NCBI GenBank assembly: GCA_963555705.1 | Contig: OY743179.1 | Coordinates: 20,654,692 to 20,718,691, forward strand | Direction of reading: 5' to 3' | Length of the DNA: 64,000 nucleotides | Source of the DNA: Ligustrum vulgare | Taxonomy: Eukaryota > Streptophyta > Magnoliopsida > Lamiales > Oleaceae | Part shown: piece by piece, positions 9,577-20,411 of the stretch | How positions within the stretch are numbered: position 1 is the first letter of the stretch | How the letters are laid out: every line of letters begins with the position of its first letter | Notes under the pieces: model-generated | Told to the model about the DNA's origin: nothing | The model's input: the letters and a program-made list of their open reading frames with translations, nothing else | Databases searched by the model: none | Made by a program: the position numbers and the translations under genes

Positions 9577-10070
9577 CAAATTTGGGGCAGACTCAAATTA
9601 TTCGACATAGTTTACCCAGGGGCGGAGCCAGGGGGTGGGCCAACTGGGCCCTGGCCCACCCCTGGCCCAAAAATTTCTTTAAGAAAAAAAAAAAAAAAAA
9701 AAAAAAATTCTTAGGCAAAGCCCATCCCCAAATGAAATCTGGCCCAGCCCAAACAAATGGGCTGGCTTCGCCCCTGAGTTTACCGCTGCTACTCTCCATT
9801 TTTCGGCAAATCTTTTGCATGCAAATCTATCCACAAGAATTCCCTTTCCGACGACACCATCGACCGTCAGTGCTTCAAAAAGCAGACCAAGATTCTTCAG
9901 CTCCTTTCTGGCTTTCCCAATATTCTTCAGCCGTATAACATCTATGAGGATGGTGAGTATATGCATATGGTGACTTGGCAGATTAGTGCGAGGGCGGGGA
10001 TTTATATGACATGGTTTCATTTGGGATGCCATTAAACATGATGCCAATTGCAGATTTTGAAGATACAACC
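9577..10070 (+). pseudogene. PEP-carboxylase-kinase-like protein kinase fragment
   Basis: Outside the MITE at 9617-9776 the plus strand encodes the start of a small Ser/Thr kinase. VYRCYSPFFGKSFACKSIHK matches the glycine-loop exit and the ACK lysine strand. LSDDTIDRQC follows, then KILQLLSGFPNIL and YEDGEYMHMV, as in PPCK-type kinases (usual: TDRECL, KIMQLLSPHPNIL, YEDDxHLxMV). The glycine-rich loop is degraded (QIWGRLKLFD). After HMV the frame shifts and a TAG appears, with a GGDLYDMVSFGMP-like stretch in another frame. The catalytic loop and C-lobe are absent. It is a truncated pseudogene; a kinase of the related PEPKR/CDPK group cannot be excluded. Confidence 0.65.
9609..9784. mobile_element. 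160-bp hAT MITE with perfect TIR and 8-bp target duplication
   Basis: The element at 9617-9776 begins CAGGGGCGGAGCCAG and ends CTGGCTTCGCCCCTG (15-bp inverted repeats, one mismatch). It is flanked by identical 8-bp duplications agtttacc (9609-9616 and 9777-9784). The interior is a GC-rich 'gggccctggcccacccctgg' plus an A-run of more than 20 bases. It sits inside the kinase pseudogene, and removing it with one duplication joins the two parts of the kinase frame. Confidence 0.9.
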
Positions 10071-10148
10071 TATTAATTTTTCTGGTTCATGTTGATGCTG
10101 ATATCTCCTTGCCTGATTTCATGTGTTTGATCTCATGGTATTAGGCAA

Positions 10149-10177
10149 ACTAGTATTTTCACCCTGCAATGCACGGT
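10149..10177 (-). mobile_element. Possible Helitron 3' terminus
   Basis: On the minus strand a GC-rich imperfect hairpin (CCGTGCATTGCAGGG, 10162-10176) is followed 9 nt later by CTAG then T. This is the layout of Helitron 3' ends (hairpin, then CTRR, host T). Similar hairpins occur at 43022-43036 and 50914-50928. The 5' TC end was not located, so the element's extent is unknown. Confidence 0.35.
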
Positions 10178-10179
10178 AA

Positions 10180-11480
10180 TATGTTTGTGATAATAATTTC
10201 AATCAAAATTTATGAAAAATTTAATACAAAATGTTATCGAATTCAAAATTTAAAAAAAAAAAAGACAAAACTAATCAAAATAGAAAATGTAACATGTACA
10301 AAACTAATCAAAAGGAGATCATGATTTTTATAGGGTTTTTCTTTTTCTTTTTCTTGTTAAAATGTTTTCTCTTTTAAAAAAATTATTTTTATTTATTATT
10401 TATTTGTTCGGTAAACTTTTTTGTTCTAAATAAGTTATTTTTGTCTTTTTTATATGTTAAAACATTTTGAAATAAAATATAATATAATAAATAAAATTAG
10501 CAATCATAAATCTATATTTGTTTTGAACTGGTAATTTTGAAATTGAAGAATATTGTTGTTATATTTTTGTTTATGAGACCCATTATCGTGGAAAAATTAT
10601 GATTTAGAATAATATTTTTGGGAGGATGTGTGGTTAAAATATGTTTGAAAAGTTAAAAATTGTAAGTTTGACTAAAATAGATGTTTGAGATTGAGTGTTG
10701 CATAAATTTGATTTACAAAAAACAGGGGCTTGATTTTATCTCCAAATAAGTAAATGTTACTTTATTTATAAAATAGTTTTTTTTAAAAAATTTGTTATCA
10801 TTGAAATCATTATTAATTTTTTAATTAAAATCAGTTTGACCTCGATTCGATTCATTCTGACTTTCTGACCCTTGACCTGTTGTCTTTTTCGGGTCGAACT
10901 GATTTCAGGTTATCTGAATACTGTGTATGATATAACTTGAATGGTATAATTTAAAGGGTAATTATATTTGCACCACAATTTCTTATAACTATACCACATT
11001 TGAATAGCATTGTTGGACCATATTCTTTATAAATTATTACATTTATATTCTTTATTTTTTTCATCAAGTTCTTATCTTTAATTTTTCAACAATTATCAAA
11101 TTTCATACTTCATGATATTTTCGTCCAATTTTTTTTATTATTATCATGCTTTAAAACAATGAACAAATATTCAATTAAATTTTTATTTTTTTACTTATTA
11201 AGTGTATAAGTGTATAAGTGATAAATAAATCTTTTTAATCACTCTTAATAAATTTTTTGAAAATATTTTTACAGACAGACCGCTAAAGGAAATATCCAAT
11301 TTTCTGGCTCTAACAAAATTCATAGTAGAACAGGTAAAATTCAAATAGAAAACGACTGGTACTGAAAATAAGTAGATAACAGACTGAGGCACAGTGAAAA
11401 GAATGAACTTTCTTCTTTTCATTTCCTGTCTTTGTCAAGAGACAAGGGATTGATGTGAACAAATGGAACATTTTTTCTGA
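10180..11480. other. AT-rich intergenic sequence, no gene seen
   Basis: Long A/T tracts. A partial, degenerate family 2 MITE may lie near 10640-10730. No frame or RNA gene can be supported. Confidence 0.5.
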
Positions 11481-11488
11481 GGATAGTC

Positions 11489-11814
11489 TTACTTAATATA
11501 ATGAGACACCCATTTGAAGCCATCACCATACCCCATTTTACGTACAATACTGCACATAAATACCTCCAATGGCCGCACATTAGAATCTGCAAGATTCACC
11601 TTCCCTTTGCCAGTGGTCACACCAGTCAGGCCAAGGTGGTAGCGCAACTCATCTTCTGAGGCAGCATATACGGTATGTCAATCTTGTTTCACAAAATGAG
11701 GAAGGGGAAATCGGCAAGAGCTTCATGATCAGAAAGGAGCACGTCTAATTCCTAATTTGATTCTGCGAAACGGTCCTTGTCATATGCATCCACCAAATAC
11801 ACTACAGCGTCAAC
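11489..11814 (-). pseudogene. SAR1 small GTPase, last coding exon (copy A, decayed)
   Basis: The minus strand encodes the C-terminal part of SAR1, the COPII coat GTPase of ER exit sites. VDAVVYLVDAYDKDRFAES is followed by the G4 motif NKIDIPY, then [35 protein letters not shown] and a stop TAA at 11489-11491. A canonical AG acceptor lies just upstream (11815-11816) and phase matches the exon at 25658-25789, which ends at YYAK. Defects: a TAG in the ESKKELD segment, a TGA replacing the Gly before NKID, and a 2-nt insertion after NKIDIPY. The G4 motif and C-terminus are otherwise well preserved. The exon is a clear pseudogene of a recently active family member. Confidence 0.85.
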
Positions 11815-11816
11815 CT

Positions 11817-11985
11817 ATATGTGTGTTTGATTTTAGTTAAAATGAGTTTTTTTGAAATGAATAATGATTTTTAAGAGAATAGATGGTTGAAATTTGGTTG
11901 AAAAATCAAATATTGTGGGATTGACTTTTAATGAATGAATGAAATTGAGTACTATAAAAAAATGAGAAAAAAATAAAATAAATTG
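11817..11985 (-). repeat. MITE family 2 copy at the SAR1 splice acceptor
   Basis: An inverted copy of the 6753-6888 repeat ('gtgtttgattttagttaaaa' to 'aaattgagtactata') starts within a few bases of the acceptor, so the polypyrimidine tract and branch point have been replaced by repeat sequence. Confidence 0.55.
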
Positions 11986-13040
11986 AACAGCCAGTGTTGC
12001 AGTTCCTAAATTTTACTAACTGGTCTTTTTAAATGCTGAGGAGAATGAAATAATTAGAAGCACAATCCTTGAATAATTACTGCTTGCAATGATGAATCTA
12101 TTGGAAGTGACAATCTTCATATAAAAGTAATATTCGATCATGTTGACATTTTTCTCCAGAAGGTTATCATGGAGAACAAACGTGGGGGTGGTAAAGGTGC
12201 AAGAATTGCCAAAGTTCAGAATGCCAACATCTCGTGTTTCTCGTTAATTGTGAAAATAACAATAAGTTAGGAGCAGCATTTCTCTACATGATTTCGAACC
12301 TCAAATAACTAAAGAGAAGAATATTCATGATCAACTAAACAAACTATTGTGGCAGAATTCTGAACCTATTGGCATCTCCCAAATGGGTTACATAAATACT
12401 TTAGGTCAAATTCAACAAAGAAGAAGGAAACGGGAAAAGGAATAGAAGTGCAGACATGATCATAAAAGCTAACTCAAATCTGCGTCTAGTTAACAACTAA
12501 CACGATCATCCCTCTAACAACCAACTAGTCAAAATAAAGTGCATGCAAAAGCACCCCAAATGCTCTAAATATAGAAAATATGCAGCGAACCTAATACTAA
12601 TATACAAAACTCAAAATAGTTTATCCAACATGATAAGCATACTCCAAAAGAAATATAAACTTGGGAGGTTTAGGATTTCATCCTAACAATCCTTAACCCT
12701 TTTCCAGATACTTCCTCATAATGCAGAGTCGTAGTTCTTAAAGAAACTTCTTTATTTTCTTTGGTATCTTTTAGAGCTTTACCAAATTGAAATCAGTTTT
12801 CATGTTACTGATACTTTAAATTGGCTTAAAGATATCAATTTTAGAAGCCGTGACATATTTGATCCTTTTCATATAAGAATACCTTGAAGCAAAAACGTTT
12901 TTTCAATAGTTTTATCCAATTTCACATTGTATAAAAATGTTTGAAGCATTTTCTTTAAAATTAAAAGATCTTTGAACTTCCCAAGCTAATGTTTATGTGA
13001 TCTTAGTTTTTCAAAGACAAGGTTAATTAACGGATACATG
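11986..13040. other. Presumed intron sequence, no gene seen
   Basis: Lies between SAR1 exons at 11.8 and 25.7 kb. Mixed-composition sequence with short gene-like words but no frame longer than noise. Confidence 0.4.
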
Positions 13041-13045
13041 CGTCT

Positions 13046-13370
13046 ATGGCATTTTTCAACAATCAAGGAGTACGCAGTCCAGTCATTCAACCTTTATCAA
13101 GATTGAGAAAAATATCCCAAAGAGTTTCGAGCATTTCAGCAAAGGGGGGCAGAAATCAATACAAAAAACTCCCCCACAAATTTGGCCTTACATTAAAGAT
13201 GATGCTCCATGGGAATCTTTACCATTGGACTACAACCAGAGAATCCAAGAACATATTTGTGTATTCAAAACAGTACAACATCAGGGTCCAACATTTGGAT
13301 ATTATCCTAGTAACGCGTGGGAACTTGATATGACAAATTGGAACCAATTAGAACTTGAAGGACCTCACTA
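13046..13370 (+). pseudogene. Unrecognised coding remnant with one frameshift
   Basis: A frame starting at the ATG at 13046 (MAFFNNQGVRSPVIQPLSRL) is interrupted near a run of six G at about 13143. In the next frame it continues as IWPYIKDDAPWESLPLDYN, QEHICVFKTV, GPTFGYYPSNAWELD and MTNWNQLELEGPH, ending at a TAA near 13370. The aromatic-rich, well-composed peptide looks like real former coding sequence, perhaps from a retroelement polyprotein. I do not recognise the family. Confidence 0.4.
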
Positions 13371-14010
13371 AAGTCTTGAAGAAACATCCAGATACACTGA
13401 AAGGACCGCAAAAAGTAATCTAATTCCTAATATGAGCTTAAATGAACTAGGACTAGTGATGTAAATACTGAAATTGAACTAGAAATGAACTTTAATAATA
13501 GTACTTACCAAGGTTCACCTAATCCATGTGTTTTTTTATCCACATAATCCAAAAAAACCTTGAAAAAATGGAAGGAAAAAAAAAATAATACAAGAAGATC
13601 CAAAAAGCTAGCTCTGACAGAAAGATTTTTGCTATCCCTCTGATCCAGATAATCCAAATTAGCCTGGTCTAGAAGCAAATCTTGGAACACTATAAAGTTT
13701 TTTTATGTTGTATGACTCAAAAGTTGTCTTTGTAGCGTTTAATAATTGATTCAAGTTGTAAAAAGCAAATTCTCGCTTCATCAAAAGCAAACTGCTTGGT
13801 CACTTGTCTTGAATATGTGTATTGAGTCCGTAAAATGTTAACGCGTCTCCCTCGATATTGGTTCACATTATCTTTCTGTTGGTTTCCAAAAGCCTTTTTT
13901 CCTTGTAAAAGGAGAGGTTTTCATTCATTGTAACATATCGAAATCTATTTATCAATAAAGAATTGTTTCTTCTTCCAAAAACATGAGTTTCTAAATCCTC
14001 TTCATTCTTT
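13371..14010. other. Intergenic or intron debris
   Basis: Contains a stretch at about 13618-13670 (gaaagatttttgctatccctc) that resembles 14445-14500 (gaaagattttggcattccctc), i.e. a diverged local duplication flanking the SINE. No gene can be named. Confidence 0.35.
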
Positions 14011-14022
14011 CCTTTATCTCTG

Positions 14023-14061
<39 letters not shown>

Positions 14062-14233
14062 GATAACCGAGGGTATCGGAGGCCCCACCCCCACTAATCC
14101 CACGAGGCCCTGGCGCTTTCGACCGGGAGACGCCCCAGTGGCCCCAAGAAGTTTTTTTTGCTCTCACGGGGAATCGAACCTGGAATTGGTGAGATCCCAA
14201 GCACCGCCCTTACCGCCCTTTATCTCTGAATAT
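14011..14233 (-). mobile_element. tRNA-derived SINE with 17-bp target duplication
   Basis: The body (about 14028-14216) reads on the minus strand from GGGCGGTAAGGGCGGTGCTTGG (A-box region) through a good B box AGGTTCGATTCCCC (14168-14181) to a poly(A) tail of more than 20 A at about 14035-14061. It is flanked by identical direct repeats cctttatctctgaatat at 14011-14027 and 14217-14233. Internal pol III promoter, A tail and long target duplication define a SINE mobilised by LINE machinery. The perfect duplication indicates recent insertion. Confidence 0.88.
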
Positions 14234-14652
14234 TACAAACAAGATCAGAATAGTCTAAAAAATATGCTCTACAATTCCTTATATATGAGGTTCCTTTGCA
14301 TCAGAAAGTGAGCACCGACTATGATCAGTACGACGTTCAGTGATTCCAAAAGTCTGATCTGTGTTGGTACCTAGATGTAGGTTGTGTTTGGGATAGAATA
14401 TTGTGAGCCTCCACACTACGGATGTTAAAAAAATGGCTCAGGTGGAAAGATTTTGGCATTCCCTCTAACCCAAATAATCCCAATGAACCCAGTCCATGCA
14501 ACAATATTTTCTTCATAAATTCTCACAAAACCTCATCATCCAAGCACAATAAAACTGGACTACATGCTTTTTGCATAATTTCGTCATCTTCCTTGTCTAA
14601 TAGATACTCCTTCACAGTGTCCTAGCCTTTCAAGGCTTTTGCCAACCTTGAT

Positions 14653-15533
14653 GTACAACATAGGGCTCGATAAAACTCTTGAACTGAACCAAACGGCTTG
14701 ATGTTTTTTAGATTAAATACCCGAATAGGTACTAGAATTGAAAACCAATGGGTTTGATTCGGTATCGGTTCTAGATCAAAATCCGAAGAACAGAATCTCC
14801 CTAATTTTGTTATATTGAATAAGCTCAATCATTTTAATTTTTTGAATAAATTTGTTAATTAAATAATTAAGTGATTATTAACTGTAGGTACAATGTTAAG
14901 GAGTTGACATATGAATGAGTTGTTAATTCATTTAATTATGTCTATTGTGCTTTAAAATGCTTTCCTTCGTTTTCACTTTACATACTCTTTTAGTTTGTTC
15001 TAGTTCCAAATCAAAGCATATCATTTCCAACCTGCCAAAACAAGTATCATAATGCAAAATATGGATGATTAAAACAATAATATTTCCTAGAATAGTTTGC
15101 TTACTTTTAATTGTTTTGGTAATGACAACTGACATCCCAGTCATGGAAGATGAGCTTCTGCTCTAAATTCAAATTGAATAATTAAATAGCTGAAATATAT
15201 CATTTTTCAATTTGAAATAATCTCCTATACTATTTTATTAATTGGTGAATGGATTTTACTAGACAACTAGTTATTTGCATATTTTTTAAATTGGATTGCT
15301 TTGTTTTATAAGAGTTGAGATAGAAGATATCATTGTTTGGATTAATGTAGTTTCATTGTAAATGTTAAAAAAATTAATTATGATAACGAACCGAACCGAA
15401 CCGAACCAGATTGGTAATTAAATTTGGACCCCATGGTTCCATTTAATAAATACCCAAAAAATTTGGTTCGGTTCGGTTCGGTTCAGTTGAGTTCTGAAGA
15501 GCTGAACCAAACCGTTCCAGTCCTAGTGCCACA
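14653..15533. mobile_element. Second non-autonomous hAT-like element
   Basis: Ends TAGGGCTCGA (14661) and TCCAGTCCTA (to 15525) form a short imperfect inverted repeat (8 of 10). Flanking 8-mers gtacaaca (14653-14660) and gtgccaca (15526-15533) match at 6 of 8 positions. Subterminal 'gaaccgaaccgaacc' and 'ggttcggttcggttc' blocks near 15388 and 15465 resemble the element at 5752-6752. An older relative of that family. Confidence 0.5.
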
Positions 15534-15619
15534 TCTTAACATGCCAAAGACTAAAATCCCTCTCTCCATTAAATTTCTCCAAGTCAAAAGCGATAGTAGC
15601 CACATGTTATGCCCGTGAC

Positions 15620-15813
15620 ACACAGCTCTAATGCTAATTTGTTAAGAAGAATAATAATACAAAAAAATAAATGCACAAGAAAATAAATAAAGACAATTTG
15701 GACTCCGAGATTTCACGTGGTTAGACAACAAACATACGTGATATGTCCACAGGTAGAGCACTGAGAAAGTTCACTATGTAGGAAGATATAATTACAATAG
15801 CTACTGTCAGATA
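15620..15813 (-). mobile_element. Copia-type LTR, part 1 (interrupted)
   Basis: On the minus strand 'TTAGCATTAGAGCT' at about 15625-15640 resembles a degraded copia primer-binding site after an LTR ending CTTCTTAACA. The plus strand then reads 'tgttaagaagaataataatac' and 'gatttcacgtggttagacaac', characteristic of Tork/Tto-type copia LTRs. The 8-kb retrotransposon at 15814 interrupts it; the other part resumes at 23952. Confidence 0.45.
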
Positions 15814-16149
15814 TGTAACGACCAAGAATTTTTACGCGATTAATAATTATTTTAATAGAAAATCGTGTCGCTACTATTTCACCCATTTTTATTAAGTTAA
15901 CGCAACGACGTATTCGTATAGCCAAGTCAAGAAATAATCGAGATCGTTCGATTTTAAATTAAATTCCGAATTTCTAAAAATATCTCCATTCTCTTGATTT
16001 AAAGTATATTAAGTCCAAGTACTTAATTCAATGTTATCCCAATATTTATTTATACAAAAATTATTTTTATTATTGAAATTAAGAAAATATATGCAAGCAT
16101 GAGAGGTTCCATTATATATAATAATTATGAGAATCTTAATTTAATAAAT

Positions 16150-16510
16150 ATGGAAAAGTATATGAATGAATTATATACTCCATTATATGTAATCATGAAG
16201 AGCATAATATTTGTATAAATATGGAAAAGTATATGAATGAATTATAGATTCCATTATATGTAATCATGAAGAGCATAATATTTGTATAAATATGAAAAAG
16301 TATATGAATGATTTATATACTCCATTATATATAATCATGAAGAGCATAATATTTGTATAAATATGGAAAAGTATATGAATGATTTATATACTCCATTATA
16401 TATAATCATGAAGAGCATAATAATTGTATAAATATGGAAAAGTATATGAATGATTGATAAGACTCCATTATATATAATCATGAAGAGCATATTATTTGTA
16501 TAAATATGGA
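16150..16510 (+). repeat. 71-bp tandem repeat in the 5' LTR
   Basis: Five copies of a 71-bp AT-rich unit containing 'ggaaaagtatatgaatga' and 'ataatcatgaagagcataat'. The 3' LTR has four copies (about 21752-22045). Confidence 0.85.
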
Positions 16511-16750
16511 AAAGTATATGAATGGTGCTTTACTTTAAGAAAAGGATGTGTTAAAATTAATAGAATTGAATGATTATGTTTACAATATGCCAACTTTATA
16601 CATCTATTTAAACCCATCTCTTTTACACACAACTCTACACATATACACTTATTTCCAATCTCTTGACAAAATCCACAAGTAAGAGAAATTCAAGGTGGTC
16701 AAGAAAGTTTTGGTCCATTTACTACTACACTTCATTTTAATCTTTTAAAA

Positions 16751-17318
16751 GGTAAGTATATCTTATGTTTTTATGAAAAGTAAGTATGTTTTTATGAAAG
16801 GTAAATACACCTTATGTTTTTATGACAAGTAAGTATGTTTTTATGACAAGTAAGTATATCTTATGTTTTTATGAAAAGTAAGTATGTTTTTATGAAAGGT
16901 AAATACACCTTATGTTTTTATGAAAAGTAAGTATGTTTTTATGACAAGTAAGTATATCTTATGTTTTTATGAAAAGTAAGTATGTTTTTATGAAAGGTAA
17001 ATACACCTTATGTTTTTATGACAAGTAAGTATGTTTTTATGACAAGTAAGTATATCTTATGTTTTTATGAAAAGTAAGTATGTTTTTATGAAAGGTAAAT
17101 ACACCTTATGTTTTTATGAAAAGTAAGTATGTTTTTATGACAAGTAAGTATATCTTATGTTTTTATGAAAAGTAAGTATGTTTTTATGAAAGGTAAATAC
17201 ACCTTATGTTTTTATGAAAAGTAAGTATGTTTTTATGACAAGTAAGTATATCTTATGTTTTTATGAAAAGTAAGTATGTTTTTATGACAAGTAAGTATAT
17301 CTTATGTTTTTATGAAAA
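16751..17318 (+). repeat. 98-bp higher-order array in the 5' LTR
   Basis: Built from 28-bp and 21-bp subunits of the form gtaagtat(atctt)atgtttttatga..., arranged 28-21-28-21 (98 bp). Five copies of the diagnostic 'gtaaatacacc' subunit. Confidence 0.9.
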
Positions 17319-17831
17319 TGTTTGGATCATTGCTATGAAATCAATCTCACAAGATTGTTATGGGTTTCATATGATATGTTTATGATTATGCTAAGGGGAC
17401 CGGAGTTTAGTAGCGCTACACATAAGAATTCTTGCCATTTAAGTTCGGTAAAATTCTTGTGTCTCCCTATGTTTATGAGTATTTCGATCCTATCCTATGT
17501 TATGATGAAAATGATCCATATGCTTTCAAAAGAAAATTTATGCTTGGTATACTTACTGGGATTTTATAAATCTCACTCCACGATATTTACCATTTTCAGA
17601 TAATTGAAGGTTCGAGGCGGTCAACATGGAAGTGGCAAAAGTGGTTAAGATTGATGAGATAATTATGTTGAACTTTATGTAAGAAAATTATGTTCTATTT
17701 TTATTCACAAATAAAATTATGGGATTCTAATTATTCTTTTGAATAATTTTACATTACTATTTAAGTCTCGATAATATGATATGAGTCACTTTTAGTGGCA
17801 CTCGAATGGAAGAGAATTCGGGTCGTCACAG

Positions 17832-17843
17832 TTGGTATCAGAG
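17832..17843 (+). promoter_or_regulatory. Primer-binding site (tRNA-Met type)
   Basis: TTGGTATCAGAG lies one base after the 5' LTR end and is complementary to the 3' end of initiator methionine tRNA; it primes minus-strand DNA synthesis. Confidence 0.9.
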
Positions 17844-18049
17844 AAAAGAGTTTTAAAAACGATTCTGTAGATTTTTGAAATTTTATTTCTTTAAAAAAAA
17901 AAAAAAAATCACTATTCACGTGAACAGTAAAACGACGTGCTATTCATGATGAACAGTGAACGAAATCACTATTCATTATAAAAAAAAATTGAATTTTCAC
18001 ATGTCAAGTATGGTTATGATTTTGAAAAGCATGATGAAATTTGATGTGC

Positions 18050-18400
18050 GAATTTCAAGGACAAAATTCATTTTAAGCAAGGGAGTTTGTAATGTCCTGA
18101 AAATTTTATGGAATATAATTAGTTAGTGATATGATGTTTATATTGATGTCTTTGATAAATTTCTAGAAGTTCGGGGACTAAAGGAAAAATAAGATTTGAC
18201 GATAAATTTTATTTGGGTTAAGTTATTAATTATTGATGGGGAGATAATTACTATATCGATATTGGATTTGTTTTGAAGACTGTGATTAATTAGGAATTAT
18301 GATTCAAGAAAATGTTGATTTGGATACAACCACATTAAATTATTGTTGATTAAAGGAAAATAAGATTATATGAAATATTTTAACTCATCACTCTACTATG
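18050..18400 (+). pseudogene. Relic of another chromovirus 3' end and LTR start
   Basis: 'aatttcaaggacaaaattc' followed by 'ttttaagcaagggagtt' and TGTAATGTCCTG mirrors the pol-end/PPT/LTR junction seen at 21385-21425, but with a different LTR sequence. A fragment of a different family's 3' junction therefore lies inside this element. Confidence 0.45.
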
Positions 18401-18727
18401 TCACTCTCCACGTATTGACTCCTCGAACCAGGTATGTTATATGCTTTGCAAGTCATTTACGATTTTATTAAGACATGTTAAGTATGAAATATTCATATGT
18501 TATGAATCTTTAAGTGAAATATACATGTTGAGTATGATATGAATTGATAGAAGCCTAAATTTTAATTTATTCATTTTAATGTAGAATCATGAGACATAGA
18601 GGATATTGATATGAATTTTGGTTCATATTAAGCTTAGTAAGATTGACTCAATTAGAAATTAAGTTAGGTTGTAACTTTGGCCCAAAATATATGGAATAAT
18701 ATATTAAACAAACAAAATTGATAATGA

Positions 18728-18930
18728 ATTGTACAATAATTTATCCCTTTATCACTACCTTTGTGTAAAAACAAGGGAAAAACTGTGGATGGTTATTAGT
18801 ACTTCCTCTTCAAGTTTCAATTTTCGGTTCAATAATTTATCCCTTTATCACTACCTTTGCTTAAAAGCAAGGAAAAACTGTGGATGATTATTGGTACCAC
18901 TCTTCAAGTTTCAATTTTGAAAAAAAAAAA
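18728..18930 (+). repeat. Two-copy tandem duplication of about 100 bp
   Basis: 'caataatttatccctttatc' to 'cttcaagtttcaatttt' occurs twice in tandem (about 18730-18829 and 18830-18919) with small differences, followed by an A run. Confidence 0.8.
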
Positions 18931-19779
18931 AAAAAATATGATTTACCAATGATTTTCAAAATAATCTTTGTCGTCGAGTTTAGAAATGATGAACCTTAAA
19001 TGGACTTTGCATAATTGATTTTAGACATGGCACTAAGTATAAGAAGTCAACAGAAATGATTAGAAATATGTTCAGATTATCTATCATTTAGATTTAATGA
19101 GAAATAGCGAGCCAATTTTATGAAGTTTTATGAGATGTTAAGATTATAAGTGATATGATTTTAATGAGACTTTTATGAGAAGCATTATGAAGTTAGAGAT
19201 TTAAAGATTTGGTTATTGGGAATTAAGTAATGGATATTATGTTGAGTAAGTGAATTATGCCTCTATATTGAAGAGAAATTTATTATGAACTTTGGCCTTG
19301 TGATTAAATTTTGGGAATATGATTTATGACTTATAAATATAAGTATGAGTAATCTTTTGAGCCAATTAAGGTATTGAAGGAAGTGATATTGTGATATTGA
19401 CGACTATGATTTGAAATTTCTATGTTGAGGAATTATGAATTGATTTTCTGGAATATTTTTTTATGATATTGAAGTTTGATGAAATTGTGGTCAATTTTTA
19501 GATCGTTGTGATCAAATGTGGAATTATTTATTATTGTGAGTTATGAAGTATGCTTACGGTTTGAATAAGTCCAAATTTCAAAGGAAACTCTGCTTAGAAT
19601 TTTATCGTTTGGAATTAAGAGCATAGTATGGTATGCAATCACTAAGAGAATTGAGGTTAGACATGCAAATTCATTTACATCACAAACGAGATTTAGTAGA
19701 TGATAACAGAGATATTTATTATTTTCTCGTAAGGAGAACACACAAGAGTCACATTGGAAAGAAATACATGAAACACGCA

Positions 19780-20040
19780 AATTCAAAAGAAAGCAACATG
19801 GGAAATTCCTCAAATTGAGAGATGTGTTTCCGGAGTAGCCGTATCCTACCACCTCTGACCTTTTGAGGAAATAAAGAAACCTTCAAAGAGGTGTGTTTCG
19901 AGAGTAAGAATACTCCGTAATCTACCACCTGGAACCTTTGAGGTACACACAAGATTTAAACATTAAGGAAAATCCTAGGAAATTAGAGGGGTGTCTCGAG
20001 AGTAAGAATACTCCGTACTCTACCCCCACCTATTCTAAGA
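19780..20040 (+). repeat. Three degenerate repeats next to the LOG fragment
   Basis: The motif 'gtgtttcgagagtaagaata' followed by ctccgta-tctaccacc recurs three times (about 19820, 19890 and 19990) with 70-100 bp spacing, immediately before the antisense LOG sequence. Origin unknown. Confidence 0.5.
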
Positions 20041-20041
20041 T

Positions 20042-20411
20042 TCATAAAGTTAAGTTTACATTAACCGGACTCCATTTTCGCTTGATTCCCCTTCCTTGCG
20101 ACCAATCTATCTTAACCCCTGCTGGATCTTGTATTGAGATATATGACTGCAGCTTATCCAGTAGTTCATCAATAGTAGGAGCAGAAATAAGGAGCCTTCT
20201 GGAAAATGGAGAGATGAATCCCTGTTCCACAGCATAATCAAGAAAGGTTAACAAACCATCAAAGAAATTGTTAACATTCAGAAGCCCAATAGGCTTAGTA
20301 TGGAGACCTAGTTGAGCCCACGAGGTAATGTTAAAGATTTCTTCTAAGGTACCAAAACCTCCGGGCAGGGCTATAAAGCCATCAGCAACCTCAATCTTTC
20401 GAGTCTTATTC
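20042..20411 (-). pseudogene. LOG-type cytokinin riboside 5'-monophosphate phosphoribohydrolase, C-terminal fragment
   Basis: The minus strand encodes about 120 residues of a LOG-family enzyme, which releases active cytokinin bases from nucleotide precursors. The signature PGGFGTLEE (family PGGxGTxxE) is present, with upstream VADGFIAL and downstream ITSWAQLGLHTKPIGLLNVN. LLTFLDYAVEQGFISPFSRR, ISAPTIDELLDKLQSY and a basic tail KRKWSPVNVNLTL follow, then a stop at 20042-20044. The N-terminal half of the Rossmann fold is absent. Within the fragment the frame is open. It lies in antisense inside the non-autonomous retrotransposon, so it is best read as a captured gene fragment. An antisense transcript from the LTR could in principle target LOG mRNAs; this is inference. 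Confidence 0.85.

Larger units (their letters stand above)
15814..17830 (+). repeat. 5' LTR (2017 bp)
   Basis: TG...CA-bounded LTR. It contains five 71-bp units (about 16150-16510) and a 98-bp higher-order array with five 'gtaaatacacc' blocks (16751-17318). A 93-codon open frame at 17322-17603 occurs identically placed in the 3' LTR and is judged non-coding. Confidence 0.9.

Noticed and set aside
9582..10068. Overlapping frames of 118 and 129 codons on both strands
   Set aside because: They run through the MITE and its poly(A) tract. The real coding relic is in a different frame outside the MITE.
17322..17603. 93-codon open frame in the 5' LTR, repeated almost identically at 23443-23724
   Set aside because: It is LTR sequence. 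Identity between copies comes from LTR duplication, and the peptide shows no domain.
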